Made by a program: the position numbers and the translations under genes. The notes beneath the pieces are model-generated. The model searched no databases. It was not told the DNA's origin and saw nothing but the letters and a program-made list of their open reading frames with translations. 64,000 nt of DNA from Mucilaginibacter_A sp041088075 (GTDB lineage: Bacteria > Bacteroidota > Bacteroidia > Sphingobacteriales > Sphingobacteriaceae). The stretch covers positions 50,664-114,663 of the forward strand of contig NZ_JBGCVY010000066.1 in assembly GCF_041088075.1 (NCBI RefSeq), in the 5' to 3' direction. Positions 57,461-64,000 of the stretch are shown here, piece by piece (positions within the stretch are counted from its first letter, which is position 1; every line of letters starts with the position of its first letter).

Positions 57461-60400
57461 CAATAAGCAAGGTTCGGACTCAACCAGCGTTCAGTTTCTT
57501 CCAAAGGCATATTTTTACGAATAGAATAATCTTCCACCTGGTCTTTCGTAATTTTCCCCAAGCCAAAATATTTGGACTGCGGATGCGCGAAGTAAAAACC
57601 GCTGACCGAAGAAGCCGGCATCATCGCAAGACTTTCCGTTAAGTACATGCCGGTGTTTTCTTCTGCATTTAATAGCTTGAACAACGTCCATTTTTCGGTA
57701 TGGTCCGGGCAGGCGGGATAACCCGGTGCCGGACGGATGCCCTGGTATTTTTCTTTGATCATGTCTTCGCTGCTCAAATGTTCGTCTTTGGCGTAGCCCC
57801 AATATTCGCGGCGAACGAGTTCGTGCATCTTTTCGGCAAAAGCCTCGGCCAAACGATCTGCTAAAGCTTTGGCCATGATGCTGTTGTAATCGTCGTGGTC
57901 AGCTTCAAACTTGGCCACCAATTTATCACAACCTAAACCTGCGGTAACGGCAAAACCACCCCAATAATCAGCAATGCCCGAAGTTTTTGGGGCGATAAAA
58001 TCAGCAAGCGCGTAATAAGGTTCGCCTTTTGGTTTTTCAGCTTGCTGGCGAAGTGTGAAAATTGTATCCAAAACTTCGGTACGCGAATCGTCGGTGTACA
58101 ATTCAATATCATCGCCAACCGAATTTGCCGGCCAGAAACCGATAACTGCATTTGCCTGCAATAATTTGTTGGCTACAATTTTCTGCAATAAAACCTGCGC
58201 ATCGTCAAACAGTTTTTTGGCTTCGGCACCAACAAAAGTGTCGTTAAATATCTTCGGATAACTGCCGCGCAATTCCCAGGTATGAAAAAAAGGCGTCCAG
58301 TCAATATACGGAAGCAATTCTTCCAACGGGAAATTTTTGATTGTTTTTGTGCCGAGGAAACTTGGTTTTGGCGCGATATCGCCATCTACACTAAGCTGAA
58401 ACTTTTGTGCCGATGCTTCTTTTATCGGCATAAATTTCTTGTCCACCCGTTTGTTCAAATGCGCTTCGCGTGCTTTGGCGTATTCTTCTTTGATATTTTG
58501 GATGTAGCTGTCGCGATGATCTTTGTTCATCAAACTGCTGCAAACCGTAACGCTGCGCGAAGCATCCAAAACGTGGATGGCCGGGCCGGAATAATTCGGA
58601 TCAATTTTAACCGCCGCGTGAATGCGGGAAGTAGTCGCACCGCCAACAATCAGCGGGATCGTCATGCCTTCGCGCTCCATTTCTTTGGCAAAATGCACCA
58701 TTTCATCCAGCGAAGGCGTAATCAGTCCGCTTAAACCAATAATATCTACTTTTTGCTTTTTGGCTTCTTCCAGAATTCGTTGTGCCGGAACCATTACGCC
58801 CAAATCAATCACTTCAAAATTATTGCAGGCCAAAACTACGCCGACGATGTTTTTGCCGATGTCATGCACATCGCCTTTTACGGTGGCCATTAAAACTTTG
58901 CCGGCGTTGCTGCGCTCATCGCCGGTTCCTTCTCCTGCCGAAATCACCCTTGCTTTTTCTGCCTCAATAAAAGGCAGCAAGTAAGCTACCGCTTTTTTCA
59001 TCACGCGGGCAGATTTTACAACTTGCGGCAAAAACATTTTTCCTGCACCAAACAAATCGCCAACGATGTTCATCCCGGCCATCAGCGGGCCTTCGATCAC
59101 TTCCAGCGGTTTATCGGCTTGCTGGCGTGCTTCTTCCACATCGGCATCCAAATATTCGATGATGCCTTTTACCAAAGCGTGCGAAAGCCGTTCTTCCACC
59201 GGCGCGTTACGCCATGCTTCATCTTTTACAATTTCTTTGCCTTTGCTTTTTACGGTTTCGGCAAAATTGACCAAGCGTTCGGTTGCATCCTGTCGGCGGT
59301 TTAGCAAAACATCTTCCACCAGTTCCAGCAAGTCTTTCGGGATTTGTTCGTAAACTTCCAGCATTCCGGCGTTTACGATGCCCATGTCCATTCCGGCTTG
59401 TATCGCATGGTATAAAAAAGCCGAATGCATCGCTTCCCGAACCACATTATTTCCGCGGAACGAAAACGAAATGTTGCTCACCCCGCCGCTCACTTTGGCC
59501 ATCGGCAGGTTTTGTTTGATCCAGTGCGTGGCATTGATAAAATCGACCGCGTAATTGTTATGCTCTTCCAAACCGGTTGCAACCGTTAAAATGTTTGGGT
59601 CGAAGATGATGTCCTGCGGAGGGAAACCTAATTCATCAACTAAAACATCATAGCTTCTTTTACAGATCTCAATTCTACGCTGATAATTATCCGCCTGGCC
59701 GTTCTCATCAAAAGCCATGACCACTGCTGCCGCGCCGTAATTCATGATTTTGCGCGCGTATTCTTTAAATTTTTCCTCGCCTTCTTTTAAGGAGATGGAA
59801 TTGACTATGCCTTTTCCCTGCAAACATTTTAAACCGGCTTCAATTACAGTCCATTTGGAAGAATCCACCATGATCGGCAATTTGGCAATATCAGGTTCGG
59901 AAGCAACCAAATTCAAGAATTTAACCATTACGGCTTCCGAAGCGATCATGCCTTCATCCATGTTGATGTCGATCACTTGCGCGCCGCCTTCAACTTGCTG
60001 GCGTGCAACGGTTAATGCTTCTTCATAATTTTCTGCCAAAATCAGTTTAGAAAATTTAGGCGAACCGGTGATGTTGGTACGTTCGCCAATGTTTACAAAA
60101 ATGCTTTCGGGCGTAATCGTAACGGCTTCCAACCCGCTTAAACGCATAAAAGGTTCGATCACCGGCTTTTGCCGCGGCGGGTATTTTGCCGCTTTTTCGG
60201 CGATACATTGGATATGTTCCGGCGTTGTTCCGCAGCAGCCGCCAACAATATTCACAAATCCGGCTTGCAAAAAATCTTCTACCAAATGTGCGGTTTCGTG
60301 CGGAACTTCATCGTAAGCGCCAAACTCGTTCGGCAAACCGGCGTTAGGGTAAGCTGAAATATAAACATCTGCTTTTTGCGAAAGTTCCTCCAAATGCGGC

Positions 60401-61149
60401 CGCATATCTTTTGCGCCGAGCGCACAATTTAAACCGACAGAAAGTAAATTGGCATGACGGATCGAATTCCAGAAAGCTTCCACCGTTTGGCCGGAAAGTG
60501 TCCGTCCGGAAGCATCCGTGATCGTCCCGGAAATCATGATGGGCAATTTTATGCCGGTAAAAGAAGCATAACGGTTGATAGCAAATAATGCCGCTTTGGC
60601 GTTGAGTGTATCGAAAATGGTTTCCACCAAAAGCACATCTGCGCCGCCATCTACCAAGCCACGAACCTGTTCGTAGTAAGCTTCGGCCAAGTCATCAAAA
60701 GTTACGGCACGATAACCGGGATCATTCACATCCGGCGAAAGCGAAGCCGTACGGTTGGTGGGGCCAATGGCACCGGCAACAAAACGTGGTTTTTGCGGCG
60801 TTTTTAAATTGTATTTATCGGCAACTTCGCGTGCTATTTTTGCACCTTCAAAACTCAGTTCGTAAGCTAATTCTTCCAAATGGTAATCAGCCAAAGAAAT
60901 CCGTTGCGTACTAAAAGTGTTGGTTTCGATAATATCCGCACCGGCATCCAGATATTCTGCATGAATGGCTTTGATAATATCCGGGCGGGTGATGTTCAGC
61001 AGATCGTTGTTCCCTTTTAAATCGGAGTGGTGATCGCGGAAACGTTCTCCGCGGAAATCATTTTCCTCCAACTGGTAACGCTGAATCATCGTGCCCATCG
61101 CGCCATCAATAATCAGGATGCGTTTTTGTAGTTCTTGTTCGATTGTCAT
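57460..61149 (-). CDS. metH: Cobalamin-dependent methionine synthase
   Basis: 1,229 residues from ATG 61149 (MTIEQELQKRILIIDGAMGT); the ORF extension upstream covers a repeat. Domains: homocysteine binding (about 1-330; zinc ligands in SVGLNCALG and GGCCGTTPEHI), pterin (about 350-620; GERTNITGSPKF), cobalamin cap and binding (about 650-880; base-off ligand in KGDVHDIGKNIVG), activation (about 900-1229; GIRPAPGYPACPDH). It regenerates methionine from homocysteine. Under SAM-I riboswitch control. Motif copies: 58413-58438 (PIKEASAQK), 59651-59665 (ICKRSYD), 60545-60569 (YASFTGIKLP). Confidence 0.97.
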   Translation of the reverse strand: MTIEQELQKRILIIDGAMGTMIQRYQLEENDFRGERFRDHHSDLKGNNDLLNITRPDIIKAIHAEYLDAGADIIETNTFSTQRISLADYHLEELAYELSFEGAKIAREVADKYNLKTPQKPRFVAGAIGPTNRTASLSPDVNDPGYRAVTFDDLAEAYYEQVRGLVDGGADVLLVETIFDTLNAKAALFAINRYASFTGIKLPIMISGTITDASGRTLSGQTVEAFWNSIRHANLLSVGLNCALGAKDMRPHLEELSQKADVYISAYPNAGLPNEFGAYDEVPHETAHLVEDFLQAGFVNIVGGCCGTTPEHIQCIAEKAAKYPPRQKPVIEPFMRLSGLEAVTITPESIFVNIGERTNITGSPKFSKLILAENYEEALTVARQQVEGGAQVIDINMDEGMIASEAVMVKFLNLVASEPDIAKLPIMVDSSKWTVIEAGLKCLQGKGIVNSISLKEGEEKFKEYARKIMNYGAAAVVMAFDENGQADNYQRRIEICKRSYDVLVDELGFPPQDIIFDPNILTVATGLEEHNNYAVDFINATHWIKQNLPMAKVSGGVSNISFSFRGNNVVREAMHSAFLYHAIQAGMDMGIVNAGMLEVYEQIPKDLLELVEDVLLNRRQDATERLVNFAETVKSKGKEIVKDEAWRNAPVEERLSHALVKGIIEYLDADVEEARQQADKPLEVIEGPLMAGMNIVGDLFGAGKMFLPQVVKSARVMKKAVAYLLPFIEAEKARVISAGEGTGDERSNAGKVLMATVKGDVHDIGKNIVGVVLACNNFEVIDLGVMVPAQRILEEAKKQKVDIIGLSGLITPSLDEMVHFAKEMEREGMTIPLIVGGATTSRIHAAVKIDPNYSGPAIHVLDASRSVTVCSSLMNKDHRDSYIQNIKEEYAKAREAHLNKRVDKKFMPIKEASAQKFQLSVDGDIAPKPSFLGTKTIKNFPLEELLPYIDWTPFFHTWELRGSYPKIFNDTFVGAEAKKLFDDAQVLLQKIVANKLLQANAVIGFWPANSVGDDIELYTDDSRTEVLDTIFTLRQQAEKPKGEPYYALADFIAPKTSGIADYWGGFAVTAGLGCDKLVAKFEADHDDYNSIMAKALADRLAEAFAEKMHELVRREYWGYAKDEHLSSEDMIKEKYQGIRPAPGYPACPDHTEKWTLFKLLNAEENTGMYLTESLAMMPASSVSGFYFAHPQSKYFGLGKITKDQVEDYSIRKNMPLEETERWLSPNLAY

Positions 61150-61154
61150 GAGTT

Positions 61155-61212
61155 GTGAGTTGCCGGTTGCCAGTTGCCAGTTGTGGGTTAAAACCGGCAA
61201 CCGGCAACTCAC
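61155..61212. repeat. 17-bp perfect inverted repeat in the metH leader
   Basis: GTGAGTTGCCGGTTGCC (61155-61171) and GGCAACCGGCAACTCAC (61196-61212) with a 24-nt loop containing two more GTTGCCAG units. It stands between the SAM riboswitch and the metH start (ends 6 bp before the ATG). It could be a REP-type repeat or part of the riboswitch's expression platform. Confidence 0.75.
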
Positions 61213-61266
61213 ATCTGGAAACTTAAAAAAAGCTTATCTCGAAATTCGGTTTTGGGTTCCTCTTTC

Positions 61267-61378
61267 GCTTATCTGTCTCCAACCGAAAAGTTTGGGTTTG
61301 AGTAGAATGTAGCACCTTGTAAGTACAGGTTGCCAAGACATCGCAGGGTCTAATCCCTCCGTCTTTCTCCATAAGCAG
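61267..61378 (-). ncRNA. SAM-I (S-box) riboswitch upstream of metH
   Basis: On the minus strand, P1 pairs GCTTAT (61378-61373) with ATAAGC (61272-61267). Conserved S-box pieces: AGAAAGACGGAGGGATTAGA, CCCTGCGATG, TTGGCAACCTG, AAGGTGCTACATTC. These match the SAM-I core (GGAGGGA, GATG, GGCAACC, AGGTGCTA). A T-run (61226-61232) 35 nt further downstream may be the terminator. It lies 118 nt upstream of the metH start codon and should lower MetH when SAM is high. Confidence 0.92.
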
Positions 61379-61426
61379 CACAAAGTTGCACAATAAAGCG
61401 GTAATATTCAAACGCCAGATTGCAAT

Positions 61427-61463
61427 AAAAAAGCCCTGTCGTTTTATGGCGACAGGACTTTTT
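61427..61463. terminator. Bidirectional terminator between the Bax-family gene and metH's leader
   Basis: AAAAGCCCTGTCG pairs with CGACAGGACTTTT (one mismatch), 7-nt loop, with A and T runs outside. It lies 20 bp past the Bax-inhibitor gene stop and is upstream of the riboswitch region. A variant motif copy (61459-61481) overlaps its right side. Confidence 0.8.
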
Positions 61464-61481
61464 ATATGATAAAAACAGTAT
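61459..61481. repeat. Variant motif (ACAGTAT form) after the Bax-inhibitor gene
   Basis: TTTTTATATGA then TAAAAACAGTAT; same layout as the variant copies at 36642 and 22367. It touches the stop codon of the gene at 61483. Confidence 0.6.
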
Positions 61482-61482
61482 C

Positions 61483-62220
61483 TTATCTTCTCCGGCCGCC
61501 AAAAACGCGCAGCAACATCAGGAAAAGGTTGATAAAATCCAAGTACAAAGTTAAGGCACCCATGATAGCCATTTTACCGGCAGAGGCTGTTCCGTATTCG
61601 ATTCCTTCGCCAATCCGTTTTAGTTTTTGTACATCGTAAGCGGTTAAGCCAACAAAAACAGCAACACCAATATAGCTTATGATATAGTATAATTGAGTGC
61701 TTTGCATAAATACATTTACCAAAGAGGCAATAAGAATACCAATAAATCCTATAATCATGATCGAACCAAACTTGGTAAGATCAGTGTTGGTAGTATAACC
61801 TGCAACAGCCATTACACCAAAAACTAAGGAACTAATTAGAAAAACTGTACTGATTGATGCGGAAGTATAAATTAAAAAGATAAAGCTTAAGCTGATACCT
61901 GTTAAAGCTGCATAAGCAATAAATAATAGCACCAAGACCGGATAAGAAATTTTGTTCATTCCGAATGACATGATCAGCACAAAAGCCAAAGGAGCAAATA
62001 TTACAATTGTACCTAAGGTAGTACGGTGTAAAGTTTCCGGGTTAAAAAGTAATTGTAATAAAGATTGATCGTGTGAAAAAAGATAGGAGAGTGCGGCCGA
62101 AATCCCCAGTGCCACAAACATCCACATAAACACGTTCGCCATAAATTTGCGCGTGGTATCTTGTGTGCCGCTCAACTGGATCACATTTTTATAATCGTAA
62201 TTCGTTTTTTGAGTTTCCAT
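61483..62220 (-). CDS. Bax inhibitor-1 / YccA family membrane protein
   Basis: 245 residues, seven predicted helices. FMANVFMWMFVALGISAALSYL, TGISLSFIFLIYTSASISTVF and the C-terminal FVGLTAYDVQKLKRIGEG (Asp pair region), TLYLDFINLFLMLLRVFG are the BI-1/YccA signatures. Homologues regulate the FtsH protease or act as calcium leak channels; the role here is unproven. Confidence 0.93.
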   Translation of the reverse strand: METQKTNYDYKNVIQLSGTQDTTRKFMANVFMWMFVALGISAALSYLFSHDQSLLQLLFNPETLHRTTLGTIVIFAPLAFVLIMSFGMNKISYPVLVLLFIAYAALTGISLSFIFLIYTSASISTVFLISSLVFGVMAVAGYTTNTDLTKFGSIMIIGFIGILIASLVNVFMQSTQLYYIISYIGVAVFVGLTAYDVQKLKRIGEGIEYGTASAGKMAIMGALTLYLDFINLFLMLLRVFGGRRR

Positions 62221-62275
62221 TTATTTTGTTGTTGTTATTTTGAATATTAGACAAATATTTTAAGTTTTGGTTTAG

Positions 62276-62842
62276 TCAGCTTAAACGTTTTTGCATCTGG
62301 TCTTCCACTTTTTGAAAAAGTTGCACCGGTTTCAGCGCGCGCCAGTTGATGTTTTCCAAACCGCCGCCAAAGTTAATATAATAGTCTATATTGCTTTGTT
62401 TAAATTCTTCCAAAACATGTTCGCGAAAGTTGATGCCCGCCACCCAGCCGTCTTCCACTTCCTGGAACCACTCTTCGTAATACGAATCATCGGAAGTATG
62501 GAAATTCAGCACGTTTTCGCCAATCAGGATAAAATGGTTGATGCCTTCGTCCATCATCAGTTCCAAAATTTCGCGCTTTAACAGCATGATGTCGTTATCA
62601 ATGGCATCGTTCCACTCGCCAATTAGTTCGATAATGGTAAAACCCAAATCGTAATCGGCATACAACACTTTTAAATACAAGGTATTGGAGCCGAAGGAAT
62701 CCCACTGCGGGTGCAGCAGGTAGTTGTACACCTGTTTATCAAACTCAAATTCGTTGTATTGGGTTTCGTAAAAAGGTGAACGTTCATCTTCCGAAGCGAT
62801 ATAATCATCGCGCCATTTATAATAAGGTTCAATTTCGTGCAT
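62276..62842 (-). CDS. Conserved Bacteroidota hypothetical protein
   Basis: 188 residues, acidic, no signal or transmembrane segment. I do not recognise a named family. It begins MHEIEPYYKWRDDYIASEDERSPFYE and has a helix/strand middle (IIELIGEWNDAIDNDIMLLKREILELMMDEGINHFILIGENVLNF) that resembles a STAS-like or Rossmann fold but without a decisive motif. It is probably cytoplasmic. It sits between the Bax-family gene and murQ, same strand, 34 bp after murQ. Confidence 0.7.
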   Translation of the reverse strand: MHEIEPYYKWRDDYIASEDERSPFYETQYNEFEFDKQVYNYLLHPQWDSFGSNTLYLKVLYADYDLGFTIIELIGEWNDAIDNDIMLLKREILELMMDEGINHFILIGENVLNFHTSDDSYYEEWFQEVEDGWVAGINFREHVLEEFKQSNIDYYINFGGGLENINWRALKPVQLFQKVEDQMQKRLS

Positions 62843-62876
62843 AGTCCATTTCCTGATTTAAAACCAGGTTTTATAC

Positions 62877-63698
62877 TTATTTTTTATCGGTAAAAGAAGC
62901 ATGTGCAACCGCATTGCGAACGCTGCCGTGTTGGTTCAGCAATTCCGAAGCTTTTGCTGCATCCAAACCTGTTTCTGCCACCACCATTCTAACGGCGCGG
63001 TCAACCAGTTTATGATTGGTCAATTGCATATCCACCATTTTATTTCCTTTTACGCGGCCCAGCAAAATCATCACCGAAGTGGTGAGCATATTTAAGGCCA
63101 GTTTTTGTGCCGTGCCCGCTTTCATACGCGTTGAACCGGTTAAAAATTCCGGTCCGGTTACAATTTCTACCGGAAACGTTGCTTCCGAAGCTACTTTACT
63201 GCCTGAATTGCAAACGATGCAACCTGTGGTAATTCCTGCTGCATTGGCTTTTTGCAAACCGCCAACCACATAAGGCGTAGAGCCGGAAGCGGCAATCCCA
63301 ACCAAAACATCGTTGGCGTTGATTTGATATTCCTGCAAATCTTTCCAGGCTTGTTCGGCATCATCTTCGGCAAATTCTACCGCTTTTCGGATCGCCGTAT
63401 CGCCGCCGGCAATCAAACCAACCACCCAATCAAACGGGACACCAAAAGTTGGCGGACATTCAGACGCATCCACCACACCCAAACGGCCGCTTGTACCAGC
63501 ACCAATGTAAAAAAGCCGACCACCATTGCGCATTTTTTCTGCCGTTGCCGCAGCGAGTTTTTCGATTTGCGGGATGGCTTTTTCAACCGCTAACGGAACT
63601 GTTTGATCTTCTTCATTGATGCTTTCCAGGATTTCGCGCAGCGGCATTTGCTCCAAATGGTTGTAGGCTGAGTCTTTTTCGGTGGTTCGTTGTTCCAT
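62877..63698 (-). CDS. murQ: N-acetylmuramic acid 6-phosphate etherase
   Basis: 273 residues from ATG 63698 (MEQRTTEKDSAYNHLEQ). It cleaves the lactyl ether of MurNAc-6-P in peptidoglycan recycling. The SIS domain shows LFYIGAGTSGRLGVVDASECPPTF and GIAASGSTPYVVGGL; the catalytic Glu lies in the VDASECPPTF region. A motif copy at 62879-62902 forms the C-terminus and stop (HASFTDKK), and another (63703-63730) lies just upstream of the start codon. Confidence 0.95.
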   Translation of the reverse strand: MEQRTTEKDSAYNHLEQMPLREILESINEEDQTVPLAVEKAIPQIEKLAAATAEKMRNGGRLFYIGAGTSGRLGVVDASECPPTFGVPFDWVVGLIAGGDTAIRKAVEFAEDDAEQAWKDLQEYQINANDVLVGIAASGSTPYVVGGLQKANAAGITTGCIVCNSGSKVASEATFPVEIVTGPEFLTGSTRMKAGTAQKLALNMLTTSVMILLGRVKGNKMVDMQLTNHKLVDRAVRMVVAETGLDAAKASELLNQHGSVRNAVAHASFTDKK

Positions 63699-63702
63699 GC
63701 AG

Positions 63703-63730
63703 GATACTTCTTTTATCGTGCAAAAATCAG
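63703..63730. repeat. Motif copy just upstream of the murQ start
   Basis: GATACTTCTTTTATCGTGC then AAAAATCAG. Read on the murQ strand it ends 4 bp before the ATG, so it lies where the ribosome binds. Confidence 0.75.
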
Positions 63731-63808
63731 TAAAAATGTGCAGATAAAAAGTGGTTTTTCGGGAAGAAAAATTTAGGGCTTTTTTAAATTCAATTCGACT
63801 TATTTCAT

Positions 63809-63902
63809 ATGCTTCTTTTACCACATAAAAATCATTGGCGTATTTTATTTATTGTACTGGGACAACATCCAAAAACAAAATTTATAGGCATAAAAGAAGC
63901 AT
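63809..63902. repeat. Palindromic element (copy 10)
   Basis: The forward motif at 63809-63838 (ATGCTTCTTTTACCAC, ATAAAAATCATTGG) and the reverse one at 63878-63902 (TTTATAGGCA, TAAAAGAAGCAT) lie 39 bp apart. Flanks CGACTTATTT occur before both this and the next element, so terminal repeats are different from the TTTAAA type. Confidence 0.8.
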
Positions 63903-63928
63903 TGTGGATTTTATCCGACTTATTTGTT

Positions 63929-64000
63929 ATGCTTCTTTTATCACCTAAAAAATGGTAAACACTTGGCTTAGTTAAATTGATGCAGGTACCAATTTTTATA
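63929..64000. repeat. Palindromic element (copy 11), cut by window end
   Basis: A forward motif (63929-63954, ATGCTTCTTTTATCACC followed by TAAAAAATGG) and the start of its reverse partner (ACCAATTTTTATA, 63988-64000) reach the edge. Two elements stand in tandem here. Confidence 0.75.

Noticed and set aside
1..64000. Iterated motif as a simple rho-independent terminator family
   Set aside because: Inverted pairs have 29-50 bp loops, single copies sit inside genes in both orientations, and terminators with normal stems exist separately (2177, 30085, 46066, 61427).
1..64000. Iterated motif as a Chi- or KOPS-like oriented sequence
   Set aside because: Forward and reverse copies are about equal in number in this window, with no visible skew relative to one strand. 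A genome-wide skew cannot be excluded from 64 kb.
1..64000. Iterated motif as CRISPR repeats
   Set aside because: Spacing is irregular (tens to thousands of bases), orientation alternates, and no cas genes are present.

Overview
The window comes from a Bacteroidota chromosome, most likely family Sphingobacteriaceae (Pedobacter/Mucilaginibacter-like). The evidence is a SprA-type T9SS/gliding protein, Bacteroidota promoters (TTG, 19 bp, TAnnTTTG) with weak Shine-Dalgarno signals, many conserved Bacteroidota hypotheticals, moderate GC, and split metabolic operons. No tRNA, rRNA, CRISPR array or phage gene was recognised. Most genes are housekeeping.

Layout. 0-5 kb: C-terminal part of sprA, a small outer-membrane barrel, a DUF1275 permease, gcvH, a VanZ-like gene and an overlapping mini-lipoprotein. 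5.7-7.2 kb: a remnant of an insertion-sequence end, then a GC-rich, foreign-looking bicupin oxalate decarboxylase. 8-13.8 kb: feoA-feoB, a SprT-like protease, a Panacea toxin-antitoxin (TA) pair, a DUF2975/XRE pair and a dihydrofolate-reductase-like gene. 13.86-14.97 kb: an IS630-family element with a split transposase. 15-27 kb: a long minus-strand run with lutB, gtrA, M28 peptidase, rpiB, tatC and the lipid-synthesis block yceD-rpmF-plsX-fabH-accB-accC, interrupted by an AT-rich O-methyltransferase, then pdxA. 27-29 kb: rsmA and two TA pairs, with a duplicated rsmA 3' end between them. 29-45 kb: dehydrogenase, greA, HIT protein, ruvC, membrane and glycosyltransferase genes, an oligopeptide-type permease, a PP2C phosphatase, rnhB, gcvT, comB, a MazG-like gene, dtd, two conserved unknowns and rsgA. 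45-52 kb: mazEF, then thrA-thrB-thrC behind a threonine attenuator, then an antitoxin/PIN pair and a HAD phosphatase. 53-64 kb: a GH2 glycosidase, metF, a four-helix-bundle gene, metH behind a SAM-I riboswitch, a Bax-inhibitor family gene, a hypothetical and murQ.

The most striking signal is a short motif, core TGCTTCTTTTA / TAAAAGAAGCA, extended by an AT-rich half AATTTTTA at fixed spacing. By hand I count roughly 45 copies of the exact 10-bp core and about 60 including close variants, near one per kilobase, in both orientations. Copies lie in intergenic regions, often as inverted pairs inside ~150-170 bp palindromic elements with their own terminal repeats. Copies also lie inside conserved genes, where they encode recurring peptides such as ASFT, KRSI and KEAS. 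The motif is missing from the foreign oxdC gene and the IS630 element. This resembles the DNA uptake sequences of Neisseria and Haemophilus. I know of no such system described in this group, but the function is inference.

Other notable signals are the complete leader-peptide attenuator before thrA, the rsmA 3' duplication beside TA genes, five TA pairs in 64 kb, a four-helix-bundle gene framed by inverted repeats, and four further families of intergenic inverted repeats.
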